DNA of 64,000 nucleotides from Streptomyces halstedii (GCA_000720535.1 JOAZ01000020.1:209681-273680), one strand, 5' to 3'. Positions 1 through 8,834 are shown, counted from the stretch's first letter. A program made the numbers and translations. Notes: generated by a model from the sequence alone, not told the origin.

Positions 1-672
1 ATCCCCTTGCTCGCGTCCATAGTCGTCGGCTTCCTGATGTTCGTCGTGGTCGGCAAGCCGATCGCCTCGCTCCAGAACGCGCTCACCGACTGGCTGAACG
101 GTCTGTCCGGCTCCAACGCGGTCATCCTGGGCGTCGTCCTCGGCCTGATGATGTGCTTCGACATGGGCGGCCCGCTCAACAAGGTCGCCTACGCCTTCGC
201 CGTCGGCGGCCTGGCCGACCCGACGCCCGGCAGTCTCAAGGTCATGGCGGCCGTCATGGCGGCGGGCATGGTCCCGCCGCTCGCTCTGGCACTCGCCACG
301 ACCGTACGCGGCAGGCTGTTCACCCACACCGAGCGGGAGAACGGCAGGGCGGCCTGGGTGCTGGGCGCCTCGTTCATCACCGAGGGCGCGATCCCGTTCG
401 CCGCGGCCGACCCGCTGCGGGTGATCCCCTCGGTCATGGCGGGCGGAGCGGTCACCGGTGCCCTGTCGATGGCCTTCGGCTGCACGCTCCGCGCGCCGCA
501 CGGCGGAATCTTCGTCGTGCCGCTGATCGGGGAACCGTTCCTCTACCTGCTGGCCGTCGCCGCGGGTACGGCGGTGTCGGCCGCTCTCGTGGTCGTACTC
601 AAGGGAACGCGCCGGACCTCGCGGGAGGCCGCCGCGGCACCCGGGAAGCCCGAGGCGTCCGTCGCCGCCTGA
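1..672 (+). CDS. Fructose-type PTS permease, EIIC domain (C-terminal part, cut by window edge)
   Basis: This is the 3' end of a phosphotransferase-system sugar permease; the frame is open through the left edge. The visible part is a polytopic membrane domain with several hydrophobic segments. It includes the stretch around MMCFDMGGPLNKVAYAF and the conserved motif FITEGAIPFAAADPLR, both typical of fructose/mannitol EIIC domains. EIIC forms the translocation channel while fused EIIA and EIIB domains, which would lie outside the window, pass phosphate to the incoming sugar. The short charged tail ends with an Ala/Glu/Lys-rich stretch. An HPr gene follows 108 bp downstream in the same direction, so the energy-coupling protein and permease probably belong together. 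Family assignment is firm; fructose specificity is inferred from the family. Confidence 0.9.
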   Translation: MPLLASIVVGFLMFVVVGKPIASLQNALTDWLNGLSGSNAVILGVVLGLMMCFDMGGPLNKVAYAFAVGGLADPTPGSLKVMAAVMAAGMVPPLALALATTVRGRLFTHTERENGRAAWVLGASFITEGAIPFAAADPLRVIPSVMAGGAVTGALSMAFGCTLRAPHGGIFVVPLIGEPFLYLLAVAAGTAVSAALVVVLKGTRRTSREAAAAPGKPEASVAA

Positions 673-780
673 CCTCCGTCCGTCTCCCCGCGCCGCCCCG
701 GGTTCCCGGCCCCGTCTCCGAACGGAGGCGGAGCCGGCTCCGGGGCGCGCGGTCGCTCATCCGTCCCACAGGAGTGATCC

Positions 781-1053
781 ATGTACCAGCGCACCGTCAC
801 CGTCGGCTCCCCCAGGGGTCTGCACGCCCGCCCCGCCTCGCTGTTCGTCCAGGCGGCCACCCGCCAGCCCGTCAAGGTGACGATCGCGCGGGACGGAGGA
901 GAGCCGGTCGACGCCCGGAGCATGCTCTCGGTCCTCGCCCTGGCCGCTCAGCACGGTGACTCCGTCGTCCTGACCGCCATCGGTGACGGGGGGCGGGAGG
1001 CCGTCGAGGAGCTGGCGACCCTTCTCTCCCAGGACCTCGACGCCACGGGCTGA
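781..1053 (+). CDS. ptsH: HPr phosphocarrier protein
   Basis: A 90-residue cytoplasmic phosphocarrier of the phosphotransferase system. It takes phosphate from enzyme I on a histidine and passes it to EIIA domains. The active-site motif GLHARPAS places the phosphorylated histidine at residue 15, exactly where it is in HPr proteins. The second landmark, RSMLSVLAL, contains Ser47 near the regulatory-serine position, although high-GC HPr proteins are not generally controlled by HPr kinase. Start ATG 781 follows an aggag-like ribosome site (caggagtgatcc). The gene lies directly after the PTS permease and is followed by a strong dyad that probably ends transcription. Confidence 0.95.
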   Translation: MYQRTVTVGSPRGLHARPASLFVQAATRQPVKVTIARDGGEPVDARSMLSVLALAAQHGDSVVLTAIGDGGREAVEELATLLSQDLDATG

Positions 1054-1067
1054 CCGCTTCATTTCGT

Positions 1068-1112
1068 GTGACGCCACGTCATGTGACAAAACGTCATGTG
1101 ACGTGGCGTCAC
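1068..1112. terminator. Bidirectional hairpin terminator between HPr and thpR
   Basis: Two 20-base arms (1068-1087 and 1093-1112) are inverted repeats with two mismatches and a five-base A-rich loop. The arms also contain a direct repeat of acgtcatgtgac. It sits between two convergent genes, which fits a shared terminator. An operator role cannot be excluded because the half-sites resemble a protein-binding dyad. Confidence 0.7.
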
Positions 1113-1155
1113 CTGTGGTGATCGATCGCCTCCCCCGGCGGGTGCCCGCTCCGGA

Positions 1156-1752
1156 TCAGGGCTCGGTGCGGTCGCCGTCGCCCAGAGGCCACGCCGCGAT
1201 GTCGCGGTAGTGGATCGGCCCACGGCTGCGTCCCACGTTGCTGCCGACCAGGTGCAGGCGTTCGGCGGGCCACCGTCGGCCGGTGAATCCGGCGAGCCCC
1301 TCGGCGATCTCCGCCGCCGAGGTCCTGTCTCCCCGGCGGGCGCGGGCCAGGGTCAGATGGGGCCAGAGGGGGCGGCCCTCGAAGGCGACACCGCAGTCCC
1401 TGACGACGGTACGCACGTCGGTGGCGAGCGTGTGCAGCGCGTCGAGGTCACCGTCGATCCCGGTCCACAGCACCCGGTCGTCGAAGTCCCCGCTGCCGCG
1501 CAGGGACAGCCAGGGCGGTCGGTGGGCCGACGCGAGGCCGGCGAGCGGCCGGCGCAGGAGCGGAACGGTCTCGGCCGGTAGTTCCCCGAGGAACGCCAGG
1601 GTGATGTGCCAGTCCTCGACACGGTTCCACCGCATGTGAGGGTGTGTGCCGTAGGCGGGGCGCAGCAGCCGGGCGAGTTCTTCCTTGGCGTGGTCGGGCG
1701 GGGCGAGGGCGATGAACACGCGGTGGGTCGCGGGCTGGGTCTGTTCGTTCAC
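1156..1752 (-). CDS. thpR: RNA 2',3'-cyclic phosphodiesterase (2H family)
   Basis: A 198-residue member of the 2H phosphoesterase superfamily (LigT/ThpR type), which opens 2',3'-cyclic phosphates on RNA ends. The two catalytic HxTx motifs are both present: HITL at residues 49-52 and HLTL at 132-135, at the usual spacing. Length matches the family (about 180-200). The C-terminal half carries the typical LHLVGSNVGRSRGPIHY strand. It is monocistronic, convergent with HPr, and nothing suggests specialised regulation. The exact physiological RNA substrate in Streptomyces is not known. Confidence 0.88.
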   Translation of the reverse strand: MNEQTQPATHRVFIALAPPDHAKEELARLLRPAYGTHPHMRWNRVEDWHITLAFLGELPAETVPLLRRPLAGLASAHRPPWLSLRGSGDFDDRVLWTGIDGDLDALHTLATDVRTVVRDCGVAFEGRPLWPHLTLARARRGDRTSAAEIAEGLAGFTGRRWPAERLHLVGSNVGRSRGPIHYRDIAAWPLGDGDRTEP

Positions 1753-1854
1753 ACCGCACTTCGTACCGCATCGGGTGTCCGGGGCGACGGCCGCGTACGG
1801 GGAAGAAGCCGGTCCTGGGTGCCCGGTGCCGTGCCGGAGCCTGGCCGCTGAGCG

Positions 1855-2235
1855 TCAGAGCGGGTTGAGGCGGGCCTTCAGCAGGCAGAACTCATTGCCT
1901 TCGGGGTCGACCAGGACGTGCCACTGCTCCTCCCCCGTCTGGCCGATGTCGGCCGGGCGCGCACCGAGTTCCAGCAGGCGTTCGAGCTCGGCGTCCTGAT
2001 CGCGGTCGGTGGCGTTGACGTCGATGTGCAGCCGGGACTTCCCCTTCTCCGGCTCGTCCCTGCGGCTGAGGATGATCGTCGGCTGCGGCCCGCCGAACCC
2101 CTCGCGCGGTCCGATCTCCAAGGTGCCGTCGTCCTCGCGGTCGAGTACGACGAAGTCCAGGACCTCGCACCAGAACCGGGCCAGTACCTCGGGGTCGCGG
2201 CAACCGAGCACGAGTTCACTGATACGACATGCCAT
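1855..2235 (-). CDS. VOC / glyoxalase-like domain protein
   Basis: A 126-residue single-domain vicinal-oxygen-chelate protein. The start at 2235 (MACRISELVLG) is chosen because homology begins there; an upstream in-frame Met at 2346 would add a 37-residue Ser/Arg-rich extension of low quality. Two beta-alpha-beta-beta-beta modules are visible, with conserved metal-site-like positions in SRLHIDV and in PEGNEFCLL, as in the subgroup that often contains Trp-free glyoxalase-like proteins of Streptomyces. The substrate cannot be predicted; such proteins may act as dioxygenases, isomerases or drug-binding resistance proteins. It lies between thpR and the secreted glucanase, on the same strand as both, with separate spacing. 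Confidence 0.8.
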   Translation of the reverse strand: MACRISELVLGCRDPEVLARFWCEVLDFVVLDREDDGTLEIGPREGFGGPQPTIILSRRDEPEKGKSRLHIDVNATDRDQDAELERLLELGARPADIGQTGEEQWHVLVDPEGNEFCLLKARLNPL

Positions 2236-2472
2236 GGACGAAGACCTGCTCTCGGCGTGGGAACGTGCCGGGGCCACCCGCGAACGCGTGGACTCCCAGT
2301 GGGGGAACTCCGCGACCGTACCGGACGAGGCGAGCGCGGGCGACAAGATTTCGGGGCCCCTCGCACGGGGGCGGACGGGCAGACGCGCCCCGCCCGTCCG
2401 TCCCCGTGCGTGGGGTGGACGGGCGGGGCCGTGGTGCGGGCCGGGCCGTGTGGCGTCCCGGCCCGCGGCGGG

Positions 2473-5400
2473 TCAGCGGCGGGCCGCCTTGGCGGGCGAG
2501 CCGTTGAAGACGAACTGCGAGCCCGGCTCGACCGTGACGTCACCGTCACGCGAGTGGGAGATGGTGACGTTCGTCAGGGTCGCGCTGCCCCGGGCACCGC
2601 CCATCGCGAGGATGCCGGAGCCGTTGTTGGACCTGTCGATCCGGACGTCGGTGATCTTCACGTCCGGGTACTGCCCGCCACCCGTCTTGAACTGGATGCC
2701 GTCGTACGTCGAGTCCAGGATGTCCGTGTCCCGGATGGTGAGCCCGGGAATGTCGGTGGCCTGGGCGAAGAGCGTGATGGCGCCGAACTCCTGGGCCTCG
2801 TTCCAGAACGCCCCGCCGGTGCGGTGCAGGGTGTTGCCCGCGATGAGGGTCTGCCCGGAGAAGGGGATCGGGTCGTGGTCGGTGGCGAGCATGATGCCCG
2901 GGTAGTTCATCGTGTCGGAGATGACGTTGTTCTCGATCGTGTTGCCGAAGCCTCCGTAGACGGCGATCCCGTTGGCCCGCCAGGGCAGCTGGATCGTGTT
3001 GTTGCGGAAGTGGTTGTCGGAGCCGATGTCCACCGAGGTGTCCTTGACGTACTTGCTGGCCCAGACGGCGAGCGAGTCGTCACCCGTGTTGCGGAAGGAC
3101 GAGTTGAAGACGGTCGACTTACGTGTCCCGTTGGAGAAGTTGATGCCGTCGGCGTAGGTGTTGCGGATGCGCATGCCGCTGAACTCCAGGCCGTTGCCCG
3201 GCCCCCACAGCTCGGGGATGTTGGAGTAGTCGCGGCCAGCCCAGACCGCCACGTTGGCGTGCTCGATCCAGACGTTCTTGATTTTGGTGTCCTTGCCGAA
3301 GCGGCCGTTGAGACCGACTCCGCCCTCGGCGTCGCCGTCGCCGCCCCGGATGGTGCCGGAACCGAAGATGGCGATGTCGGAGATCTGCGTGTTGTCGTCG
3401 ATGTCGAAGCCGAAGTTGCCCTCGTGCGGGTGGTTGATGCCACCCGCGTCCTGCGGGGCGGTGAGGGTGTAGAGCTGGGAGTGCCACATCCCGGCACCCT
3501 TGATGGTGACGTCCCTGATGCCGACCTGGTTGTACTGCCCTCGGTTCTGCGGGTCGTCGGTCAGGATCTTCTGCTCCTGGCGCCACTGGCCGGCCGGGAT
3601 CCAGACGCAGGAGATCTGGCCGTTCTGGTTGGCGGTCACGGCGCGCTGGAGGGCGTCGGTGTCGTCGATGCCGTCGTTGGGCACGGCACCGTACTCGGTG
3701 ATCGAGGTGCAGTTCGCCGGCTTGGCGGCCGGGGGCGCGACCTGCTCCAGGTCGACGAGGTCCACGATGTAGAAGCCCGCCGTGTCGTCCGCGTCCCGCT
3801 GGAGGCGGAAGGTGGTGCCCTCGGGGTAGGTCCGGCTGAGCAGCGCGTGGGACTCGTCGAAGAGCCGCCGGGCGTCGCCGCCGGGGCGGTTGGTGAGACC
3901 TTCGGGGTCGTCGGTGCTGCCGTACAGCCAGGAGTGCTTGGAGGAGAGGTTCAGTTTGCGGACGAAGGTGCCGTCCGCGTAGAGGCTGAGCGTCGCCTCC
4001 TGTCCGCCGCCGGCGGCCGCGTCCGGGATGGAGTTGCGTACGACGATCGAGTTGGACGGGTTGGTGGAGGTGAACTCCACGTACTGTCCGGTGGAGTTGA
4101 GCCGGACCGACTCGCGGCCCGAGGACTCGGTGGCGAAGTTGGTGTGGCCGAAGGTACGCAGCGCGTCGGTGGTGAGGAGGGTACCGGTGTAGGTGCCGTC
4201 CTCCGCCTCGTACTCGGTGTACGGCACGGCGGCGCCGCGGCCGACGACCAGGGAGCGGGAGAAGGTGTTGTTGTTCTCGTCGGTCTCGGTGACGGTGTCG
4301 GTGGCGTCGGCGGTGGCGGTGAGCGTGACTCCGCCGTCGGTGGCCTTCCAGGTGCCGGCGATCGGCACGGTGACGGACTGGCCTGCCGGGACGGCCGGGG
4401 TGGTGCCGTCGAGCGTGGTGGTGCCGGCCGTCAGCCGGGTGACCGTACCGGCCGGGACGGCGGTGGTCCCGCGGTTGTGCACGGTGACGGTGAAGCTCAC
4501 GTCGGCGCCGGTGGCCGGGTTCTCCGGGTTGCCGGCGATGGCGAGCACCTGGAGGTCGGGGCCGGGGGCCTGCGAGACGACGAGCTTGCCGTCGCCCGTA
4601 CGGCTGTTGTTGCTGTCGTCCAGCTCGATGACGGTGTCCGTCGGGTCGACCACGGCGGAGACGGTGTACGAGCCGGTCGGCCTGCGGCCCACGTCCACCG
4701 GGACGGTGACGGAGGCTCCGGCGGCGAGCGCGCCGACCGGGGCGCTGCCCGCGACGGTGCCGTCCACGCTGACGTCCACGGTGGTGGCGGGCGAGGCCGC
4801 GCTGCCGGCGTTGCGCACGGTGGCGCGGACGGTGACCGCGTCCTTCTCGGACGGGGTCACCGGGGTCCACGTCAGGTCGGTGAGCGTGAGGTCCGGGTTG
4901 GGCGCGGCGGTGCCGACGACCTGGATCTCGGCGACCTGGGCGCCGGGGGCCCCGGTGTTGGAGGAGAAGGTGAGGCGGACGTCGGCGGCGCGCGCCGCGA
5001 CCGGGATCGTCACGGTGTTCTCGTTGCCGGCCGGGCTGAAGGAGTAGTCGGCTCGGGCCTTGAGCGAGGTGAAGCCGGAGGCGGTCTGGCCCCGGCCGAG
5101 GACCTCTATGGCCTGGGTACGGGCCGACCAGGCGTGGTCCGGGTTCAGCTTGACCACGACGGCCTCGATGTCCGCGTCGGCGCCGAGCCGGGTGGTGAGC
5201 GAGGCGGGTGTGCCGGACGACTCCCAGTAGGTGTTCAGGCTGTCGTCGTTGGCGTTGGCCGCGACGAAGTTCTGGGTGTGCGAGGTCGCCTCGATCGGCT
5301 TGCCGCGGGCGAGGTTGGTACCGGTGACCGGCGTCCCGCCCGGGTCGGTGGATCCGTCGTCGCCCCCGGCGCCGCGGACCTCCACCTCGGAGAGCTGAGC

Positions 5401-5889
5401 GGCGGGCCAGCCGGTGTTGGCCGTCACCTGGACGCGTACGTAGCGGACCTCGGCGGCGTCGAAGTCGAGGGTCACGGTGTTGGCCGTGGAGGGGCCGAAG
5501 GTGCGGGAGGCCGGGGCGGCGAGGGTGGAGTAGGTGTCGCCGTCGTTGCCGCCCTGCACGCTCAGCGTCTCGTCGCGGGCTTCCCAGGTGGTCGGGAGCT
5601 TGAGCGTCACCTGGTTCACGGAGGTCTTGGCGCCGAGGTCGATCCGGACCCACTGGGGGAAGGAGTTGTCCGGACCCTCCCAGTACGAGCCCTGGTTTCC
5701 GTCGGTGACGTTGCCCGCGCCGTAGGAACCGTTGACGCCACTCGCGGTGGCGGGCCGGCCGAGCGCCAGGTTGGGGCCTGGTGCGGCCTTCTCGGCGGCG
5801 TGCGCCGTGGCCGGGAGCAGTCCGAGCGGGATCAGGCAGGCCGCGAGCAGCCCGGTGATCATCCGCCGGACGGATGGCTTCCGTCTCAT
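2473..5889 (-). CDS. Secreted multidomain GH87-type alpha-1,3-glucanase (mycodextranase family)
   Basis: A 1138-residue exported polysaccharide hydrolase. Residues 1-31 form a Sec signal peptide (two Arg-rich clusters, hydrophobic core, cleavage after AHA). Then come two discoidin/F5-8C-like modules (about 38-172 and 190-328, both opening with NLARGKP/NLALGRP-type strands), two CARDB Ig-like modules (about 333-440 and 443-548), a CBM6/35-like module (about 555-720, starting YTEYEAEDG) and a right-handed beta-helix catalytic domain to the C terminus. In that domain Asp914, Asp937 and Asp938 (ADGINF and NTGDDSLAVW) reproduce the D-x22-DD pattern reported for GH87 catalytic aspartates. Discoidin plus CBM plus GH87 is a known architecture for enzymes that attack fungal cell-wall alpha-1,3-glucan. 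Start ATG has an agagga site upstream. Monocistronic. Family confidence is high; the precise linkage is inferred. Confidence 0.85.
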   Translation of the reverse strand: MRRKPSVRRMITGLLAACLIPLGLLPATAHAAEKAAPGPNLALGRPATASGVNGSYGAGNVTDGNQGSYWEGPDNSFPQWVRIDLGAKTSVNQVTLKLPTTWEARDETLSVQGGNDGDTYSTLAAPASRTFGPSTANTVTLDFDAAEVRYVRVQVTANTGWPAAQLSEVEVRGAGGDDGSTDPGGTPVTGTNLARGKPIEATSHTQNFVAANANDDSLNTYWESSGTPASLTTRLGADADIEAVVVKLNPDHAWSARTQAIEVLGRGQTASGFTSLKARADYSFSPAGNENTVTIPVAARAADVRLTFSSNTGAPGAQVAEIQVVGTAAPNPDLTLTDLTWTPVTPSEKDAVTVRATVRNAGSAASPATTVDVSVDGTVAGSAPVGALAAGASVTVPVDVGRRPTGSYTVSAVVDPTDTVIELDDSNNSRTGDGKLVVSQAPGPDLQVLAIAGNPENPATGADVSFTVTVHNRGTTAVPAGTVTRLTAGTTTLDGTTPAVPAGQSVTVPIAGTWKATDGGVTLTATADATDTVTETDENNNTFSRSLVVGRGAAVPYTEYEAEDGTYTGTLLTTDALRTFGHTNFATESSGRESVRLNSTGQYVEFTSTNPSNSIVVRNSIPDAAAGGGQEATLSLYADGTFVRKLNLSSKHSWLYGSTDDPEGLTNRPGGDARRLFDESHALLSRTYPEGTTFRLQRDADDTAGFYIVDLVDLEQVAPPAAKPANCTSITEYGAVPNDGIDDTDALQRAVTANQNGQISCVWIPAGQWRQEQKILTDDPQNRGQYNQVGIRDVTIKGAGMWHSQLYTLTAPQDAGGINHPHEGNFGFDIDDNTQISDIAIFGSGTIRGGDGDAEGGVGLNGRFGKDTKIKNVWIEHANVAVWAGRDYSNIPELWGPGNGLEFSGMRIRNTYADGINFSNGTRKSTVFNSSFRNTGDDSLAVWASKYVKDTSVDIGSDNHFRNNTIQLPWRANGIAVYGGFGNTIENNVISDTMNYPGIMLATDHDPIPFSGQTLIAGNTLHRTGGAFWNEAQEFGAITLFAQATDIPGLTIRDTDILDSTYDGIQFKTGGGQYPDVKITDVRIDRSNNGSGILAMGGARGSATLTNVTISHSRDGDVTVEPGSQFVFNGSPAKAARR

Positions 5890-5968
5890 GCTGTCCTCTG
5901 TTCGATGAGGGGGAGAAGAGGTGGTGGGACGGTGGTGCCCCGCCCTCCGGACCGCTGCGGGGCGGAGC

Positions 5969-5990
5969 GGGCAGGGCGAACGCCCTGCCC
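5969..5990. repeat. Perfect 10-bp inverted repeat upstream of the glucanase
   Basis: Arms gggcagggcg and cgccctgccc are separated by aa, about 80-100 bp upstream of the glucanase ATG. There is no T-run, so it is more likely an operator or a leader-RNA hairpin than a terminator. The regulator is unknown. Confidence 0.6.
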
Positions 5991-6290
5991 CTGAAGGCAG
6001 GTTGATAAGTTTTTGAGCGAACTCGTCTGTATTTTGCGGCTACTTGGGGCACAGATTCTCGACCGGTCAAAGATTTGTCAACGGCCGGTGCGAGATCAAC
6101 ACGTACGGCGATTCTTATATGACTGTGCGTCAACGACATGGCCTCGCGCTCGCGGGGCGTCCGGACCCGGAGCGGTCGGAGGACACCGCCCCTCCCCCGC
6201 ACGCAGGCCCGCGCTGTCATTTTTTTGACAGAGACCGAGCAAAAACCTTACGGGTCAGCGACGTTGTCGCGGTGGTGGCGGCACTCCGGC

Positions 6291-6350
6291 GCCGCACCGC
6301 GATCCGCCGCACCGCGATCCGCCGTACCAGGGCCCGCCGTACCACTCACG
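6291..6350 (+). repeat. 15-bp degenerate tandem repeat, four units
   Basis: Units of 15 bp start at 6291, 6306, 6321 and 6336. The first two are identical (gccgcaccgcgatcc) and the last two degenerate. It lies upstream of the SRPBCC gene. Confidence 0.7.
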
Positions 6351-6444
6351 CGCCCCTGTTCCGCCTTGCGCGGGCAATTCGACTTGACGTACCCGTGGCC
6401 CTTACCTTGACCGGCCCCCCGACGGCTCTGTCAGTATCCTCGGC

Positions 6445-6987
6445 ATGAGTGAGATCAACGACGAAAAGACGCCTCTATTCCGGTCACGGGCCGCCGTTCG
6501 TATTGCGGCCGCGCCCCATGAGGTCTATTCGGTGATCAGCGATCTGCCGCGCAGTGGTGAGTGGAGTCCGGAATGCCGGGGAGGAGCCTGGGTCGCCGGG
6601 GAACCCGGTGCCGTGGGTGCCGTGTTCCAGGGGGAGAACGTGCGCGGTCCGGAGGTCGTCTCCTGGGCGCCGGTGGTGCGCGGGGGATGGACCACCAGGG
6701 CGGAGGTGGTGGCCGCCGAGCCGGGGCGCTCCTTCCGCTGGGCCATGCACAACGCGGCCGGGGTCAAGCAGGACAGCGTGTGGGGCTTCGACGTCGAGGA
6801 GGACGGCGAGGAGAGCGTGCTGATCCACCACTTCCGGATGGGCACGGCCACCGAGGGCGTCCTCGGGATCACCGCGGAGATGGACGAGAGCGGGAAAAGG
6901 CGATTCTTCGCGGAGTGGGGGGAGAAGATCGACGGCGATCTCGCCGCCACCCTTCGACGTATCAAGGACGTCATCGAGAAACGGTGA
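6445..6987 (+). CDS. SRPBCC (START-like) family protein, possible cyclase or ligand-binding protein
   Basis: A 180-residue single-domain protein of the SRPBCC/Bet v1-like helix-grip fold. Support comes from the N-terminal strand AAVRIAAAPHEVYSVISDLPRSGEWSPE, a common signature of polyketide_cyc2-type proteins, and the beta-rich centre followed by a long C-terminal helix (ESGKRRFFAEWGEKIDGDLAATLRRIKDVIEK). Such proteins bind hydrophobic small molecules and some act as cyclases or aromatases. It opens the rightward ligase operon: the first ANL ligase begins 108 bp downstream. Two CTTGAC motifs 23 bp apart (6383 and 6406) lie just upstream and resemble the SARP-type spacing seen elsewhere in the cluster. 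No catalytic residue can be assigned. Confidence 0.72.
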   Translation: MSEINDEKTPLFRSRAAVRIAAAPHEVYSVISDLPRSGEWSPECRGGAWVAGEPGAVGAVFQGENVRGPEVVSWAPVVRGGWTTRAEVVAAEPGRSFRWAMHNAAGVKQDSVWGFDVEEDGEESVLIHHFRMGTATEGVLGITAEMDESGKRRFFAEWGEKIDGDLAATLRRIKDVIEKR

Positions 6988-7095
6988 TCCGATTTCCGTC
7001 CGTTGCGGTCCGCTTGTTTCCGGGACGTCTTTTTCAGCGGACTGCCACCCGTCAGTTGAAGGCACATCGGAAAGCCGTGGCAGAGAAGGACGCAG

Positions 7096-8679
7096 ATGCT
7101 TCTTCAGCGTATCGGAAATCAGGGTATTCAACTCGGGCGGCTCTTCGAACGGGCCGCCTCCCGGCATGGAGCGAACATCCTCGTCCTGGACCACGACCTC
7201 GACATCGCACCGGAGCTGGGCCGCCGGGCGACCGTCGCCGAAGTGGCGGACGTGGTGGACGACATCGCGTCCCGGCTGTGGGCAGCGCGGGTCCGCCCCG
7301 GCGAGCGTGTCGTCGTCCACAAGTCCGACGGTTTCGACATCATGCTGCTGGCCTGCGCGGCGGCGCGCATCGGCGCCGTGCCGGTGCTGCTCTCACCGGC
7401 GCTCGACGGCGAGACGGTCGCCGAGCTGGTCCGCCGGACGGACCGGCCGTACCTGATCACCGATCAGGAGAAGCTGGAGAACGAGCTGCCGGCGGAGGTT
7501 GCCGGTCTCGCCGAGCGGGTGATCCTCACCTCCGGCAGCCACCCGGGCTGTCTGGAGCTGGCCGCGCTGGCGGGCGTGGAGCGTGTCGCCCCCGTCGTCA
7601 TGCCCGCCCGGCACCCGATGCTGATCACCCACACCTCGGGCACCACGGGTACGCCCAAACTGGCCGTGCACACCGGGTTCAGCCTCCAGTCGCGCTACCG
7701 CCCGCAGGCCTCCGTCACCCGGCCGCTGATACCGGGCCGGGAGACCATCGCGATCCACGTCTCCTTCGTGCACTCCCGGCTCGTGACCGCGCTCGCCATC
7801 GCACTGCGCCGGGGCTTCCCCGTCGTCGTGCTCCGCGATCCGGACCCCAAGCGGGTCGGTGATCTCTTCGCCCGGCTGAAGCCGGGCATCCTGGAGGCGC
7901 ACCCCAACTCGTTCATGGAGTGGGAGGAGCTGGCGGACGACCCGCGTGGACCGCTGTCCAACGTCAAGCTGTTCAGCAGCACCTTCGACGCCATCCACCC
8001 GCGCACCGTGCACCGGCTGCTGCGGGCGAGCAGGCGCAGGGCGCCGTTGTTCGGGCAGTTGTACGGGCAGAGCGAGGTGGGCCCGGCGGTGGTACGGGGA
8101 TTCACCCGGCGCCGCACCCTGGACGACGACGGCCGCTGCGTCGGCATGCCGTTCCCCGGGATGACGGACGTACGGGTGGTCAGCCGCGACGGGAACCCGT
8201 CCTCCGCGCGGAACCCCGGCTACATCGAGGTCCGCAGCGACGGACGGATCGTCACCTACCTCGGGGAGCGGGCACGGTACGACGCCCAGGTGTCCGACGG
8301 CGGCTGGTGGCGCATGGGCGACGTCGGCTACCGGACCCGGTGGGGCTGCGTGCACCTGCTGGACCGCGAGGTCGACCTCATCGAGGGGTTCGGCAGCACG
8401 CTCGCCGCCGAGGACACGCTCTTCGGGAAGCTGCCGGAACTCACCGAGGCCATCATCATCCCCGGACCGGACGGCAGGGCCGTACCCGTGGTGTGCACCA
8501 GGGACGACAAGCCCCTCGACCCGGTGTCCTGGAAGCGCGCCGCGGCCTCCCTGCCGCCGATGGCGGAACCGGTGCAGTGGCGGCTCGGGGATCTGCCGCA
8601 GACCGCCACCACGAAGATCAAGCGGCTGGAGCTCGCCCGGCTGCTGGCCGACGGGAGCGGGAAGCCGCCCCGGCCGTAG
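7096..8679 (+). CDS. ANL-superfamily adenylate-forming ligase 1
   Basis: A 527-residue acyl-AMP/acyl-CoA synthetase-like enzyme. The P-loop core THTSGTTGTPK occupies residues 178-188 and fits motif A3 of the family. Downstream FGQLYGQSEVGP is the A5-like aromatic-ATP motif, WWRMGDVGY is the A7 Asp motif and the C-terminal TATTKIKRLEL carries the probable A10 lysine. There is no fused carrier domain, so it acts on a free acid or amine. It starts at ATG 7096 after an agaagga site and is followed by a close paralogue (about half of positions appear identical). In characterised diazo pathways (cremeomycin CreM, avenalumic acid AvaA6) enzymes annotated as acyl-CoA ligases use ATP to condense nitrous acid with an aromatic amine. 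With creE/creD nearby, that role is attractive but inferred; simple carboxylate activation is the alternative. Confidence 0.85.
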   Translation: MLLQRIGNQGIQLGRLFERAASRHGANILVLDHDLDIAPELGRRATVAEVADVVDDIASRLWAARVRPGERVVVHKSDGFDIMLLACAAARIGAVPVLLSPALDGETVAELVRRTDRPYLITDQEKLENELPAEVAGLAERVILTSGSHPGCLELAALAGVERVAPVVMPARHPMLITHTSGTTGTPKLAVHTGFSLQSRYRPQASVTRPLIPGRETIAIHVSFVHSRLVTALAIALRRGFPVVVLRDPDPKRVGDLFARLKPGILEAHPNSFMEWEELADDPRGPLSNVKLFSSTFDAIHPRTVHRLLRASRRRAPLFGQLYGQSEVGPAVVRGFTRRRTLDDDGRCVGMPFPGMTDVRVVSRDGNPSSARNPGYIEVRSDGRIVTYLGERARYDAQVSDGGWWRMGDVGYRTRWGCVHLLDREVDLIEGFGSTLAAEDTLFGKLPELTEAIIIPGPDGRAVPVVCTRDDKPLDPVSWKRAAASLPPMAEPVQWRLGDLPQTATTKIKRLELARLLADGSGKPPRP

Positions 8680-8690
8680 CGACGCTCCCG

Positions 8691-8765
8691 GCACCCCGTA
8701 CGCCGGCCCGCACCCCGTACGCCGACCGGCACCCGTACTCCGTCCCGCACCCCGTACGCCGGCCG
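8691..8765 (+). repeat. About 19-bp tandem repeat, four units
   Basis: Imperfect units beginning gcaccccgtacgccg start at 8691, 8710, 8729 and 8747 in the gap between the two ligase genes. No coding or terminator role is evident. Confidence 0.75.
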
Positions 8766-8834
8766 GCCCGCCGACCGCCCGGGGCCGCGTCCGGGTGCGT
8801 GTCGTTCCGAGACCAACCGAACGGGAAGGCAAGC

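Larger units (their letters stand above)
5890..6444. other. Divergent intergenic region, no gene, unusually AT-rich patches
   Basis: This 555-bp gap separates the divergent glucanase and SRPBCC genes. Positions about 6001-6125 are markedly AT-richer than the surroundings (runs such as gataagtttttgagc) and probably hold the glucanase promoter. It also contains a perfect inverted repeat near the glucanase start and a 15-bp tandem repeat, both listed separately. No open frame in it has coding character. Confidence 0.7.

Noticed and set aside
1918-5994. A 1358-codon plus-strand open frame across the glucanase
   Set aside because: It is antisense to a gene with signal peptide, five recognisable module types and catalytic residues. 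The plus frame is Gly/Val/Arg/Asp-rich without domains, a GC-bias shadow.
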